Assembly: GCA_949825045.1 (NCBI GenBank)
Contig: OX463815.1
Location: forward strand, 21,817,231 to 21,881,230
Direction of reading: 5' to 3'
Origin: Argyresthia goedartella
Lineage: Eukaryota; Arthropoda; Insecta; Lepidoptera; Argyresthiidae
Length of the DNA: 64,000 nt
The position numbers and the translations under genes were made by a program. Positions 56,512-64,000 of this stretch are shown here, one piece after another (within the stretch, counting starts at the first letter, position 1; each line of letters opens with the position of its first letter). Under the pieces are notes generated by a model, which saw only the letters and a list, made by a program, of their open reading frames with translations, did no database searches and was not told the DNA's origin.

Positions 56512-57125
56512 CTTAAACCTAATCAATCTTCGCCTTTAGTACAATATGAAACCGAACTACCAGTTAGTTCCGTTTTACTTAGTGTAGCCCAATAAGTTGC
56601 AGACTATTTTAAAGTCTCTATAATTTCGGCCAGATAAACATGCAATAAAGGACATTGAAATTATAATACTAGTTTATGTGACTGCTACATAATGGAGGTG
56701 ATAGTGATATTATTATGAAACTCACCTTTGGCTAGTTTAATAAACCCACTCTTGAGTATTAATGCCTAATTATGTACAGTTACATATACTAGTTTATCTA
56801 CACACATATCATAAGCTCTTAAACCTAATCAATCTTCGCCTTTAGTACAATATGAAACCGAACTACCAGTTAGTTCCATTTCACTTAGTGTAGCCCAATA
56901 AGTTGCAGACTATTTTAAAGTCTCTATAATTTCGGCCAGATAAACATGCAATAAAGGACATTGAAATTATAATACTAGTTTATGTGACTGCTACATAATG
57001 GAGGTGATAGTGATATTATTATGAAACTCACCTTTGGCTCGTTTCATAAACCCACTCTTTTCAATGTCCTTTATTAATGCCTAATTATGTACAGTTACAA
57101 TTTATCTACACACATATCATAAGCT
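56512..57125. repeat. 306-bp tandem duplication
   Basis: The unit beginning CTTAAACCTAATCAATCTTC at 56512 recurs at 56818 and is nearly identical throughout. Differences include CCGTTTTAC/CCATTTCAC, GCTAGTTTAA/GCTCGTTTCA and a short insertion in the second unit near 57060. The unit has no ORF. Confidence 0.92.
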
Positions 57126-57264
57126 CTCTTTGATGTATTCAGGAACCGCATGTTTTACCGGCATTGTGGCATTGATCTTATCTCTGCAGTTGTTTAGCTT
57201 GTTCTGTAGTACCAACTTCACAGACAAACTAGGGGCGGCACGCAGGCGGGCGTCGGCGTTCGAA

Positions 57265-57617
57265 ATTTGAATGTCGCTTGTGTGGGGATGCGACTTGTGT
57301 CGATACTTTGGCACAGTCCCACATACAGGCGATCGCCCGAAAGGTTGGCGCAGCAGCGACCACCGCAGAGGGGATCAAAAGGCGCAAATATGCGGAGAGG
57401 GTTACACATTTGTGCCTTTTGGAGTAGAAACCCTCAGTCCATGGGGTCCAGAGGCGCGAGCGCTGTTCAAAGAGCTTTCCTCGCGCCTGGTCGACGCCTT
57501 TAATGACCGGAAGGCTGGAGCCTACCTTAGGCAACGGCTGAGCCTCGCTGTACAGCGAGGCAACGCCGCCAGTCTTCTGGGCACCTTGCCCAGCGACAGC
57601 GGGAGCGATCTGGCCTA
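57265..57617 (+). pseudogene. C-terminal fragment of an R2/NeSL-like retroelement ORF
   Basis: Two frames together give a recognisable retroelement C-terminus. The first reads CGDATCVDTLAQSHIQAI, then AAATTAEGIKRRKYAE. After a frameshift near 57395 the second reads GYTFVPFGVETLSPWGPE, RALFKELSSRLVDA, YLRQRLSLAVQRGNAASLLG and a stop at 57616-57618. From memory such C-termini follow an RT in elements of many invertebrates. Spacing and residues (DxxxxDTxAxSH, KRRKY, FxPxxxxxxxxxxxxA) parallel the end of the minus-strand element at 58333-59067, so the two are diverged relatives. Upstream RT sequence is absent. Confidence 0.7.
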
Positions 57618-57699
57618 ATTTTATTACCTGCTTTAATACTTCTACTTTTTCATTATTTTTCTTTGTTTAGCTGTAATGTTTAATAGTTAAGGTTTTATA

Positions 57700-57909
57700 A
57701 AGAACTTTGAATTACGCACACGGGAACGTAATTGTAAGAAAAAATCTCTATTCGTTATTCCAAGAAGTAAAACTTGTTATGCCAATAATAGTTTCATAAG
57801 ACGAAGTTGTAAACTATATAATGATGAATTGTTGGACGTAGATATTTTAAATTCTTCAATTAATTTCTTTAAGAATAAATTAAAGCTAAAGCTTTTTGGT
57901 CGTGGATAA
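57700..57909 (+). pseudogene. LINE G, C-terminal end and 3' UTR
   Basis: The frame KNFELRTRERNCKKKSLFVI, then NNSFIRRSCKLYNDELLDVD and INFFKNKLKLKLFGRG followed by a stop is the usual C-terminus of CR1/Jockey-group ORF2 (LRTR..., KLYN, FKxxLK). A 3' UTR follows to about 58050. Confidence 0.7.
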
Positions 57910-58332
57910 GTAAGTGAATTTCTGTAAAGTTTATCATAAATTGTTATTATTTGCACCTACCCGACACCAGTTTCGCTCATTGCCGATGTCTGGCTGACAC
58001 CATCTTTTTTGTCTTATTAAATATTAAAATACTAAATTAACTTAAAATAAAAATAGATACCTACATAAAATACAATTAAATATTTCTATAAATAGTCATA
58101 GGGTGAGATTTCCGTGTTGTTGCATGTCGGCTGTCGTCACTGTGTTGAAATTGTTTAAATTTAGAATTAAGGAAACTGTAAGTCTACAATTAGAAATTGA
58201 TCAGCATGTCGGTATACTCGTATATTTTTGAATGTGACTATTTGTTTCTTATTTTTTTTAAAAACGATAAGAAATTTATTAAGCAAAAGATTCATGAAAA
58301 TAAGTACAGAGAATATAAATAAGATATTCATT
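57910..58332. other. 3' UTRs of the flanking retroelements
   Basis: The left part is probably the 3' UTR of LINE G. The right part is the minus-strand 3' UTR of the element ending at 58333, with an A-rich run at 58250-58262 (as read on the minus strand) that may be its poly(A) tail. Confidence 0.45.
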
Positions 58333-59067
58333 CTAGTTCAAGACGTGTGGGACTGCCGCTCCATCCTCATATAGGCCTGTGCGATTCCACCTATGGCGGG
58401 TGCCGCGGATGCACATGCTGCTAGCCCTGATGATGGCGGTTTGAATTCTTGCTCGTAGCCAGCCCATTATTGTGGCAGGGGTCCGGTTCCAGCGGTCCGC
58501 CAGTGTTTCGGCGAGGTGTTTAGTGAATGATATCATTTGTGGAGCAAAAACTCCGTCGACAGAGGTTACTAAAGGGGTGAAGGTGGAGTGGCGCGTCTCG
58601 CATGGGTCGCAGTACTTCCTTTTCTTTTCTTCTTCAGCTGAACGAAGGACAGCCGCTACGGGGCGTGATGCGTGGGAGGGAGCGTCGGTGTCTATGACAC
58701 GGATATCAAATAACGCCTCCCTCTGGGCAATCCATACCCCCCGACAAGCCAAGTCTCCGCGCAGCCCAGTATCGCCTTCGGAGATGACTGGCTCTTTCGT
58801 GACGTTTCCCCAGGCTTGCTGGCACAGTTCACAGAAAAGATCTCTTATTTCGTTATGTCTGCGTGTGATAAGGCCACCTGTTTTGCAGCACAAGGCGTGG
58901 TCCACGTTGAAGTTGTCATTGCCGCAGCCGTCGCAAGTCGCAGGCATGGAGATTGGTGTGCGGTGGTATCTTATGGCCAGGGCATCTCTAAATTCGTGGG
59001 GTGATAAGTCGAAGTTGTCTTTTCTTGTCGGTATTACTGAAAGCCATGTTGATGTTTTTGTTTTCAT
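58333..59067 (-). CDS. C-terminal zinc/endonuclease-like part of the R2-type element
   Basis: The frame is open upstream of the ATG at 59067 to near 59150, so this is the continuation of the RT ORF in another frame and not a separate protein. STWLSVIP and FRDALAIRY lead to a zinc motif (C45, C48, H57, C60/C61) and GGLITRRHNEIRDLF. An endonuclease-like segment follows with D105 (LRGDLACRGVW) and FDIRVIDTDAPSH (D121 within), spaced like a PD-(D/E)XK core with R for K. KKRKY, FTPLVTSVDG and an Arg-rich helix close it. In R2-type elements this domain nicks the target to prime reverse transcription. Assignment of catalytic residues is inference. Confidence 0.7.
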   Translation of the reverse strand: MKTKTSTWLSVIPTRKDNFDLSPHEFRDALAIRYHRTPISMPATCDGCGNDNFNVDHALCCKTGGLITRRHNEIRDLFCELCQQAWGNVTKEPVISEGDTGLRGDLACRGVWIAQREALFDIRVIDTDAPSHASRPVAAVLRSAEEEKKRKYCDPCETRHSTFTPLVTSVDGVFAPQMISFTKHLAETLADRWNRTPATIMGWLRARIQTAIIRASSMCIRGTRHRWNRTGLYEDGAAVPHVLN

Positions 59068-59120
59068 TTTTGTCGCTATTGATCTTTCTATTGCTCTTTT
59101 CTTTTTGGATGGTAATTTTG

Positions 59121-61295
59121 TTAGATGCTTTCTAGAGTTTCGTTCTCGTATGTTTCTTTTTCCTTGTTTCCTTCCTTTCTTGCGTCACGCAAAGAATTGT
59201 AGTGTTCAGCAAGGTTTATGTCTTTCATCTCGGTTAGGGCTGTTGAAAGTATTGTAGATCCCTGTTTTGAGATTTGGTATGCACGGTTTGGTGTGTTGAA
59301 GGGGTCAGAAAGGGCAAGTCCGCCTTTGTGGACTGGGAGGGTAAATAGCTGGGTTTCAAGTTTTGTGATTTCGCCTCCGATTAGTGTTGCTATGAATTTG
59401 TCGTGTAATGTGTTAGTTAAGGGTTCAAAAAGTTCTTCTGAATTTTTTAAGACACGTAGTAGGAAGGACCATTTAAACTGAGCTGCTTTAGTTAGGGCAG
59501 TGTAAGCGGCTTGAGGTGAGTTTTTGCAGATTGTTGTGAGTTTCTCGATGATAGATATCCATTCGGTTACATTCTTTTTTACGAAGTCGTCCCCTCCTGT
59601 CCCTATGTAGCCTCCTAGGAAGCGGGAGCCGGTAACTATGGAGACGTTGGTACCGGAGAACGTCTTTTCTGCGGTAGACTTGTCAGTTTCTGATACTATT
59701 AGAAATGATTTTTTACCTTGTGGTAAGTATCCGTATGCTGGGCCTGTTTTGTTTAAGTTGTCCCACCATTGTCGTAGGCTTTGGAAAGTGCCTTGCGCAG
59801 AGGAGTCATCGGCGTACCAGCATTGTGTGACTGTGTTTTCGGTTTTAAGTTTGTTAATTATTGGTAGTGTTGCAAGCGCGTACAGTGGCATTGCGAGTGG
59901 GTCTCCTTGGGTTACGCCTTCTCTGCTATATAGTCTTGTATCAGAATCGCGAAATACCAATTCAGCGTGGCCATTGTAAGTATTATAAAGAAAGCGGGCG
60001 CAGTGTAGCCAGTATATTCTTGCTTGCCAGAGGGCTAGTTGTCTATTCACGGCGTTAAAAGCATTGTTCGCCTCAACGAGGAGCATTCCCCAGCTTGAAC
60101 CAGGTTGGCAATCTCTTTCGAAGACATCGGTCATGGCATGAATGGCGCCTTCGATGCCACTGCCCAGTCCACTGCAGAGCTGTGACTGGCCGCATGCTTC
60201 AGTGACTTCAGAGCCTGTTGCTAAGATCATGCATTTGGATAATATTCTTCGTAGGCATTCGCCGATGCCGATAGGTCTTACGCCTGGGCATTTGTCTAAA
60301 GCAACAAGTCGGCTTGACATTAATGCTTGTATTTGGGTCCAGGGTATGGTTTCGTTGCTAAGTTTCGTTGTGAGCTGCGCTACGGCTTCTCTTATATGGG
60401 CGCTTGCTTGGCCAAAGCGGAGTAGGAAATCTCTCCAGTTTTCGGCTGTGCATCCAGTGGGGCCTCCGCCGCCGTGTAGTTTTCTCGCAACTGTTTCAAC
60501 ATGGTCACAAGTTATTTCGATTTCAAGGAGTGGTGGGAGTTTTGTGACGTCTTTGGGGAGAGTGAATAAAGCGGGATCTGGAGTATTAGGCGGGGGGTGC
60601 TTTTCTCTCAGCACATCACTGACGGTTTTACCGGATGGATCAACTTCAGTGTCTGGGTTTAAAACTTTGCTCGTGTCTTTTGTGAGGAGCCAGTTGAGCG
60701 CTTCCCGCGTTTTTCCATGTAGTATCAGTCGTGTGAATAATTTTGTTTCTTGGTCATTGTTGTTTTGTTTCCGGTTTCTTGTATTCCATATAGATTTATC
60801 TGCTTTGGTGGATTCCGTGATGAGTTCCTCGAAACGTTTGTCTGCCCAGAGTTTTAGGCGCCGATCGAGTAGTCTCAGTATATCTTTCATTTTTCTAACG
60901 TTTTTGTCTCTTTGCAGTATGACCGCAGCAAAGGTTAATACGCGTTCAGAGGGGTAGGTTGATTTGGTTAGATACTCAATTTCGTCGGCCAGAGTGTGTA
61001 CGAATTTTCTACTGGCAGTACCGCATGGGAGGTCGTATAGCTTGCCATGAAGGTTACAGACGTTGTCCCAATGCCTTTGCCAGATGCCAGACTTGGGTTG
61101 GATGGCATTCAGGAATGGGGATCCGAAGGCTTCTTCCAAAGGTGACATTGGTGTTTGCCCATCGGTGGTTGTTTTAAGAGTAGCGGATGCTGATTGGTTT
61201 AGTACATCGTTGTGTGCTGATCTCATGTGACGCTGGAGCCCATTTTTCTTGAATTTCCTGGGGCATAGCGGACATTCGGTGTCAGCTTGTGACAT
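59121..61295 (-). CDS. Zinc-finger and reverse transcriptase protein of the R2-type element
   Basis: This frame of 724 codons starts with a C2H2 finger (C8, C11, H23, H28), the DNA-binding opening typical of R2-like proteins. A linker of about 240 residues follows, then RT: GGPTGCTAENWRDFL (about 276), RLVALDKCPGVRPIGIGECL (about 329), motif A WGMLLVEANNAFNAVNR (about 402), motif B EGVTQGDPLAMPLYAL (about 459) and the catalytic YADD at 494-497. Motif A has E408 where related elements, as I recall, have the metal-binding D. The finger-palm part is otherwise complete, with no stop. The ORF ends in an A-rich stretch (about 59100-59160), where the frame of the downstream domain takes over. Similar proteins are frequent in marine invertebrates. 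Long plus-strand ORFs here are shadows. Confidence 0.82.
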   Translation of the reverse strand: MSQADTECPLCPRKFKKNGLQRHMRSAHNDVLNQSASATLKTTTDGQTPMSPLEEAFGSPFLNAIQPKSGIWQRHWDNVCNLHGKLYDLPCGTASRKFVHTLADEIEYLTKSTYPSERVLTFAAVILQRDKNVRKMKDILRLLDRRLKLWADKRFEELITESTKADKSIWNTRNRKQNNNDQETKLFTRLILHGKTREALNWLLTKDTSKVLNPDTEVDPSGKTVSDVLREKHPPPNTPDPALFTLPKDVTKLPPLLEIEITCDHVETVARKLHGGGGPTGCTAENWRDFLLRFGQASAHIREAVAQLTTKLSNETIPWTQIQALMSSRLVALDKCPGVRPIGIGECLRRILSKCMILATGSEVTEACGQSQLCSGLGSGIEGAIHAMTDVFERDCQPGSSWGMLLVEANNAFNAVNRQLALWQARIYWLHCARFLYNTYNGHAELVFRDSDTRLYSREGVTQGDPLAMPLYALATLPIINKLKTENTVTQCWYADDSSAQGTFQSLRQWWDNLNKTGPAYGYLPQGKKSFLIVSETDKSTAEKTFSGTNVSIVTGSRFLGGYIGTGGDDFVKKNVTEWISIIEKLTTICKNSPQAAYTALTKAAQFKWSFLLRVLKNSEELFEPLTNTLHDKFIATLIGGEITKLETQLFTLPVHKGGLALSDPFNTPNRAYQISKQGSTILSTALTEMKDINLAEHYNSLRDARKEGNKEKETYENETLESI

Positions 61296-61310
61296 ATGGG
61301 TGGGTATTTA

Positions 61311-61787
61311 CTTACTTGAGCTATTTGCACTATAATTTTGTTGTTTAGCTCTCGGATAAGGGTAAGATTAATAAAAACAAGGGATTTTGTTGATAAATAA
61401 ATGGGTCTAAAGGAAATAATATTAAAATGAAGTATTTTTGTGAAAAATATGTCTATTTGACGTGACAGCTGACCATAGACAGTTTGTTTCTTATTGAATT
61501 AAATAAAAATAAAAAAATAAAAAATTACCCTGTAACATACTAATATTATGAACAAACCACATTCAATTGTATCTAAAAAAAATACATGTGAGATGACAGT
61601 TCAATCATGCATCCCTCTCGCAGAACCTGCCACATTCTCGCACAAAATCCTTCAATGCATTACTAAACAGATTGTTCAATAGTGCTGCAGACAACAGAGC
61701 GTTGAGGCTGTTTGGCGCCCGCACTAGCGGAGACTGCTGGCGCGCCACCGTATGGTGCGAGCGCGCCTGCGCGCGCCAGCTCATCGT
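61311..61787. other. No gene; GC-rich patch
   Basis: 61700-61790 is GC-rich (GCGCGCCACC, GCGAGCGCGCC) directly before the transposase fragment. It may belong to that element. Confidence 0.4.
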
Positions 61788-62100
61788 CGACCAGTTGTAT
61801 ACTTAGACGAGACATACTATATACATTCCTCATATACCACTAAAAAATGCTGGCAAAGTCAAGAAACAGATGAAGTTCTATGTAGAACCAGTATCTAAAG
61901 GGCAACGTTTTATTATTGTTCATGCCGGAGGAGAAACGGGGTTTGTCCAAAACGCAGATCTTATATTTAAATCAAATACCAAAAGTGGGGACTACCACAA
62001 CAAAATGAATAACATAAACTTCAAAAAGTGGTTAACCGAAAAATTACTACCCAATCTTGAAGAACCATCTTTGGTAGTAATGGACAACGCTCCAGGTTGT
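61788..62100 (+). pseudogene. Tc1/mariner-type transposase fragment, truncated by LINE H
   Basis: The frame PVVYLDETYYIHSSYTTKKC (first catalytic D) shifts near 61870 into KGQRFIIVHAGGETGFVQNA, SGDYHNKMNNINFKKWLTEK and VVMDNAP (second catalytic D at about 62085). The third acidic residue is missing because coding similarity stops at about 62097, where the 5' UTR of the following LINE begins. The residues fit an insect DDE transposase group with an MPxxK.LT-type N-terminus, the form seen in the stub at 10616-10735. Confidence 0.83.
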
Positions 62101-62197
62101 TGGCCGTACTTCTCGATCGTGACCAGCGAAACCAAACCTCTCACTCTTCTAAGCATTACTACGTCGCTCTGAGAGCCTAGTACTTTTAAACTCAACT

Positions 62198-63187
62198 ATG
62201 GTTCTTCGTACCCCTCCCCCGTCACCGGTGAAGGCTACCGGCAATAACCCGCCATCTGCCGGGGCGACCGCAAGTATTTCCACACTGAGTCCCGGCGCGT
62301 CGGCCATGCAACATTCTTCATCAACTCCTAATCTAGCGTCAACTCTAGGCTTACAAATGGACTCTGTCAACGCCATACCAAGAGGTTTTAAACGAAAGCA
62401 CGACGGATTAGACAATGCGGATGAATTCCGGGATTTTGTTGGCACCATGCGTGGAATGTTCGCATCATTTTCGAATGACATAGAGTCGCGACTCAATGCA
62501 CTTCAAGAGAATATTACTATTATAAGAAATCAAAATAACGACATTACAAAAAGCGTAGAATTAATGTCTGAGAAACATGACGAACTGATAAAACGGATTG
62601 ATGTCCTGGAGTCGGAAAAACGTAAAGACCGACAATATATTAACTCTCTGGAGGATAAGATAGAACTCCTAGAGCGGAAAACACGATCTTCCTGTGTTGA
62701 AGTGCGAAATATTCCCAAAATCACCGATGAAATTAGTCACGAATCAAAAAATCACCTGTGTAAAGTACTAAAAAACTTGGCAGATTTAGTAAGACTACCA
62801 ATCGGTGATAGTGAGATAAAGGATATATATAGAACAAGTAACACAAAAGATTCTGCAAGACCGATCATTGTCGAGTTCAGCTCAGTACTAAAAAAAGAAG
62901 CCCTGATATCAGCGATTAAAACTTTTAATAAGAATAAACCAAATGCTGATAAATTAAATACCACACATCTGGGAATAGCAGTACCAAAAAAAGGTATTTT
63001 CGTCTCGGAAACACTTACACCGAAGACTCAACGCTTGTTCTACTTAGCACGCGAATTTGCAAAGGAAAACAATTATGACTTCTGCTGGACCTCACGTGGC
63101 ATAGTGTACCTCCGAAAAAGTGAAAAGAAGCCTTTCAACCGTATTATCAGTGAGAATGATCTAAGCAACTTGAAAAATAAGGCGTGA
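62198..63187 (+). CDS. LINE H ORF1, RNA-binding protein with coiled coil, intact
   Basis: The protein has 329 residues. The N-terminal 60 are Pro/Ser/Thr-rich (TPPPSPVKATGNNPP) and disordered-looking. About 75-165 form a coiled coil (heptad-like IESRLNALQENITIIRNQNN, VLESEKRKDRQYINSLEDKI). About 165-325 match the domain found at the C-terminus of many insect LINE ORF1 proteins and annotated as FP-like (SSCVEVRNIPK, RPIIVEFSS, IFVSETLTPKTQRLFYLARE, FCWTSRGIVYLRK). It would form trimers and coat the element RNA in the cytoplasm. There is no stop or frameshift. The start ATG at 62198 has good context after a short UTR. Confidence 0.88.
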   Translation: MVLRTPPPSPVKATGNNPPSAGATASISTLSPGASAMQHSSSTPNLASTLGLQMDSVNAIPRGFKRKHDGLDNADEFRDFVGTMRGMFASFSNDIESRLNALQENITIIRNQNNDITKSVELMSEKHDELIKRIDVLESEKRKDRQYINSLEDKIELLERKTRSSCVEVRNIPKITDEISHESKNHLCKVLKNLADLVRLPIGDSEIKDIYRTSNTKDSARPIIVEFSSVLKKEALISAIKTFNKNKPNADKLNTTHLGIAVPKKGIFVSETLTPKTQRLFYLAREFAKENNYDFCWTSRGIVYLRKSEKKPFNRIISENDLSNLKNKA

Positions 63188-63587
63188 CTAATACTTTTTG
63201 TTTTTACAAACCTTCTATTCCTGTACTTAAGTAAGAAATTCACATTTAATACAAATTTTAATAGATTCAAAACAATGAACAAACAAACACCCTCATCACA
63301 CACACATCAAACAACTTCATACATAATAATTTCACATAAATACACACGACAATCACATCTTAAGTCATTAAAACCAACAAAAATATTAAGGTCTCTCCAC
63401 AAGTTGGAGGCTAAAAGTTAAATAGCCATAATATTTTCCCATTATAAAGAAAATTCAGACTTAAAACTAAAATGGTATATACGTAAATCTCGTAAATCAT
63501 TTTTAAATTTTGTAAAGCTTACCAGACCAAATACACTAATTATTCACATTCGATAATGTCCAATTCATAAAAGACCTTGATAACATA
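63188..63587. other. ORF1-ORF2 spacer of LINE H
   Basis: AT-rich, no ORF. The long spacer means ORF2 translation needs reinitiation or an internal entry, or that the ORF2 start is further upstream and broken. Confidence 0.5.
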
Positions 63588-64000
63588 TTGGTCTCTAAAT
63601 CATTTCTCACTGAAACCAATAAATGTGTTAATTATGTCCCTACATCACATACCTATCTAAAAATCATCACTCAAAATATGAGAAGTATAGACCGAAATAT
63701 GGATGAATTTTTGGTTTTATTACATGAACTAAAAGTTGATTGTGACATTCTTATTTTGACAGAATGTTGGCTATCCTGTGCCCCTATTCTACCCTTGGTA
63801 CAGGGCTATAAGCATTGCGCAAATCGGAATCATCGAAATCAAAATGATGGAGTGGTGATATATTATAAGAATAACCTGAAAATCACAATTTAAGAGCCCA
63901 ATTTTCAGGAAGGAAATTGTCTTATAGTGAAACACGAAAAAGACACGGCAGTTATTGGTGTCTACCGCTCACCTAGTTATAAAAAAATTGATAATTTTAT
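63588..64000 (+). pseudogene. LINE H ORF2, start of APE-type endonuclease, one in-frame stop
   Basis: TYLKIITQNMRSIDRNMDEF and CDILILTECWLS are the N and E motifs of an APE-type LINE endonuclease (QN and TE). A TAA at 63891-63893 interrupts. The same frame continues with EPNFQEGNCLIVKHEKDTAV and IGVYRSPSYKKIDNF to the window end. The RT lies outside. LINE H may be the same family as LINE A, but the two cover different parts and cannot be compared here. Confidence 0.85.

Larger units (their letters stand above)
58250..61310 (-). mobile_element. Minus-strand R2/NeSL/HERO-type retrotransposon, nearly complete
   Basis: Order of domains along the minus strand: N-terminal C2H2 finger, linker, reverse transcriptase, frameshift, CxxC...H...C zinc motif, then a restriction-endonuclease-like region. 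This order, with no N-terminal APE endonuclease, is that of the early-branching non-LTR clades. It has one frame break and one altered catalytic residue. I have not found 5' boundaries or a target duplication. Confidence 0.75.
62100..64000 (+). mobile_element. LINE H, 5' part of a CR1/Jockey-group retrotransposon
   Basis: The order is 5' UTR (62100-62197), intact ORF1, a spacer of about 400 bp, then the start of ORF2, which runs off the right edge. It inserted into the transposase remnant on its left and is therefore younger than it. Confidence 0.85.

Noticed and set aside
58472..60957. Plus-strand ORFs of 261 and 271 codons
   Set aside because: They lie opposite the RT and endonuclease-like ORFs of the minus-strand retroelement. 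Their translation shows no domain, and they reflect the antisense reading of a coding strand.
1..64000. CRISPR array or bacterial operon features
   Set aside because: There are no regularly spaced identical repeats with unique spacers, no ribosome binding sites before ORFs, and gene content is eukaryotic transposons.

Overview
This window reads as intergenic insect DNA, most likely from a moth or butterfly. It is AT-rich, and I recognise no host protein-coding gene, rRNA or free-standing tRNA gene in it. Almost everything identifiable is a transposable element or a fragment of one. The lepidopteran reading rests on the mix of elements (CR1/Jockey-type LINEs, several tRNA-headed SINE families with ATT tails, short repeats with GTCC runs and a GGAACCC end) and on a block of the insect telomeric pentamer TTAGG. 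It is inference, not proof of species.

Left part (1-17.4 kb): a LINE ORF2 with a single in-frame stop runs off the left edge. Its simple-repeat tail abuts an inverted fragment of a related LINE. Then come a SINE, several fold-back elements (one with TTAGG repeats at its centre), two copies of a TA-flanked element that differ by about 158 bp (the longer keeps a 39-codon stub resembling a transposase N-terminus), a GC-rich block with tandem repeats, and minus-strand LINE remnants at 6.9-7.2, 15.7-16.8 and 16.9-17.4 kb.

Middle (17.6-43.7 kb): four SINE families are scattered here. SINE-a and SINE-b share a 3' core. SINE-c and SINE-d share a longer 3' body behind different heads. The best preserved DNA transposon lies at 28862-31793: an intact 361-codon mariner-type transposase with DD41D spacing between terminal inverted repeats of about 556 bp. 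At 39.7-41.0 kb a SINE is split by a 968-bp palindromic insertion that itself holds another palindrome. Palindromic elements with TGTCACC ends recur at 7.6, 19.1, 41.8 and 43.3 kb.

Right part (43.9-64 kb): a decayed Jockey-type LINE with both ORFs is interrupted by a SINE at its ORF1/ORF2 junction and by a MITE in its endonuclease. A 306-bp tandem duplication follows at 56.5 kb. Next come a fragment of an unusual retroelement C-terminus (57.3 kb), a LINE C-terminus (57.7 kb) and, on the minus strand, a nearly complete retroelement (58.3-61.3 kb) with an N-terminal C2H2 finger, a reverse transcriptase and a C-terminal Zn/endonuclease-like region. Its layout is of the R2/NeSL/HERO type, and its C-terminal domain aligns by eye with the 57.3-kb fragment. 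A broken Tc1/mariner transposase (61.8 kb) abuts a LINE whose ORF1 is intact and whose ORF2 runs off the right edge after an early stop.

The elements do not work together as a pathway. The window is a layered record of insertions, several of which can be ordered in time from their nesting.
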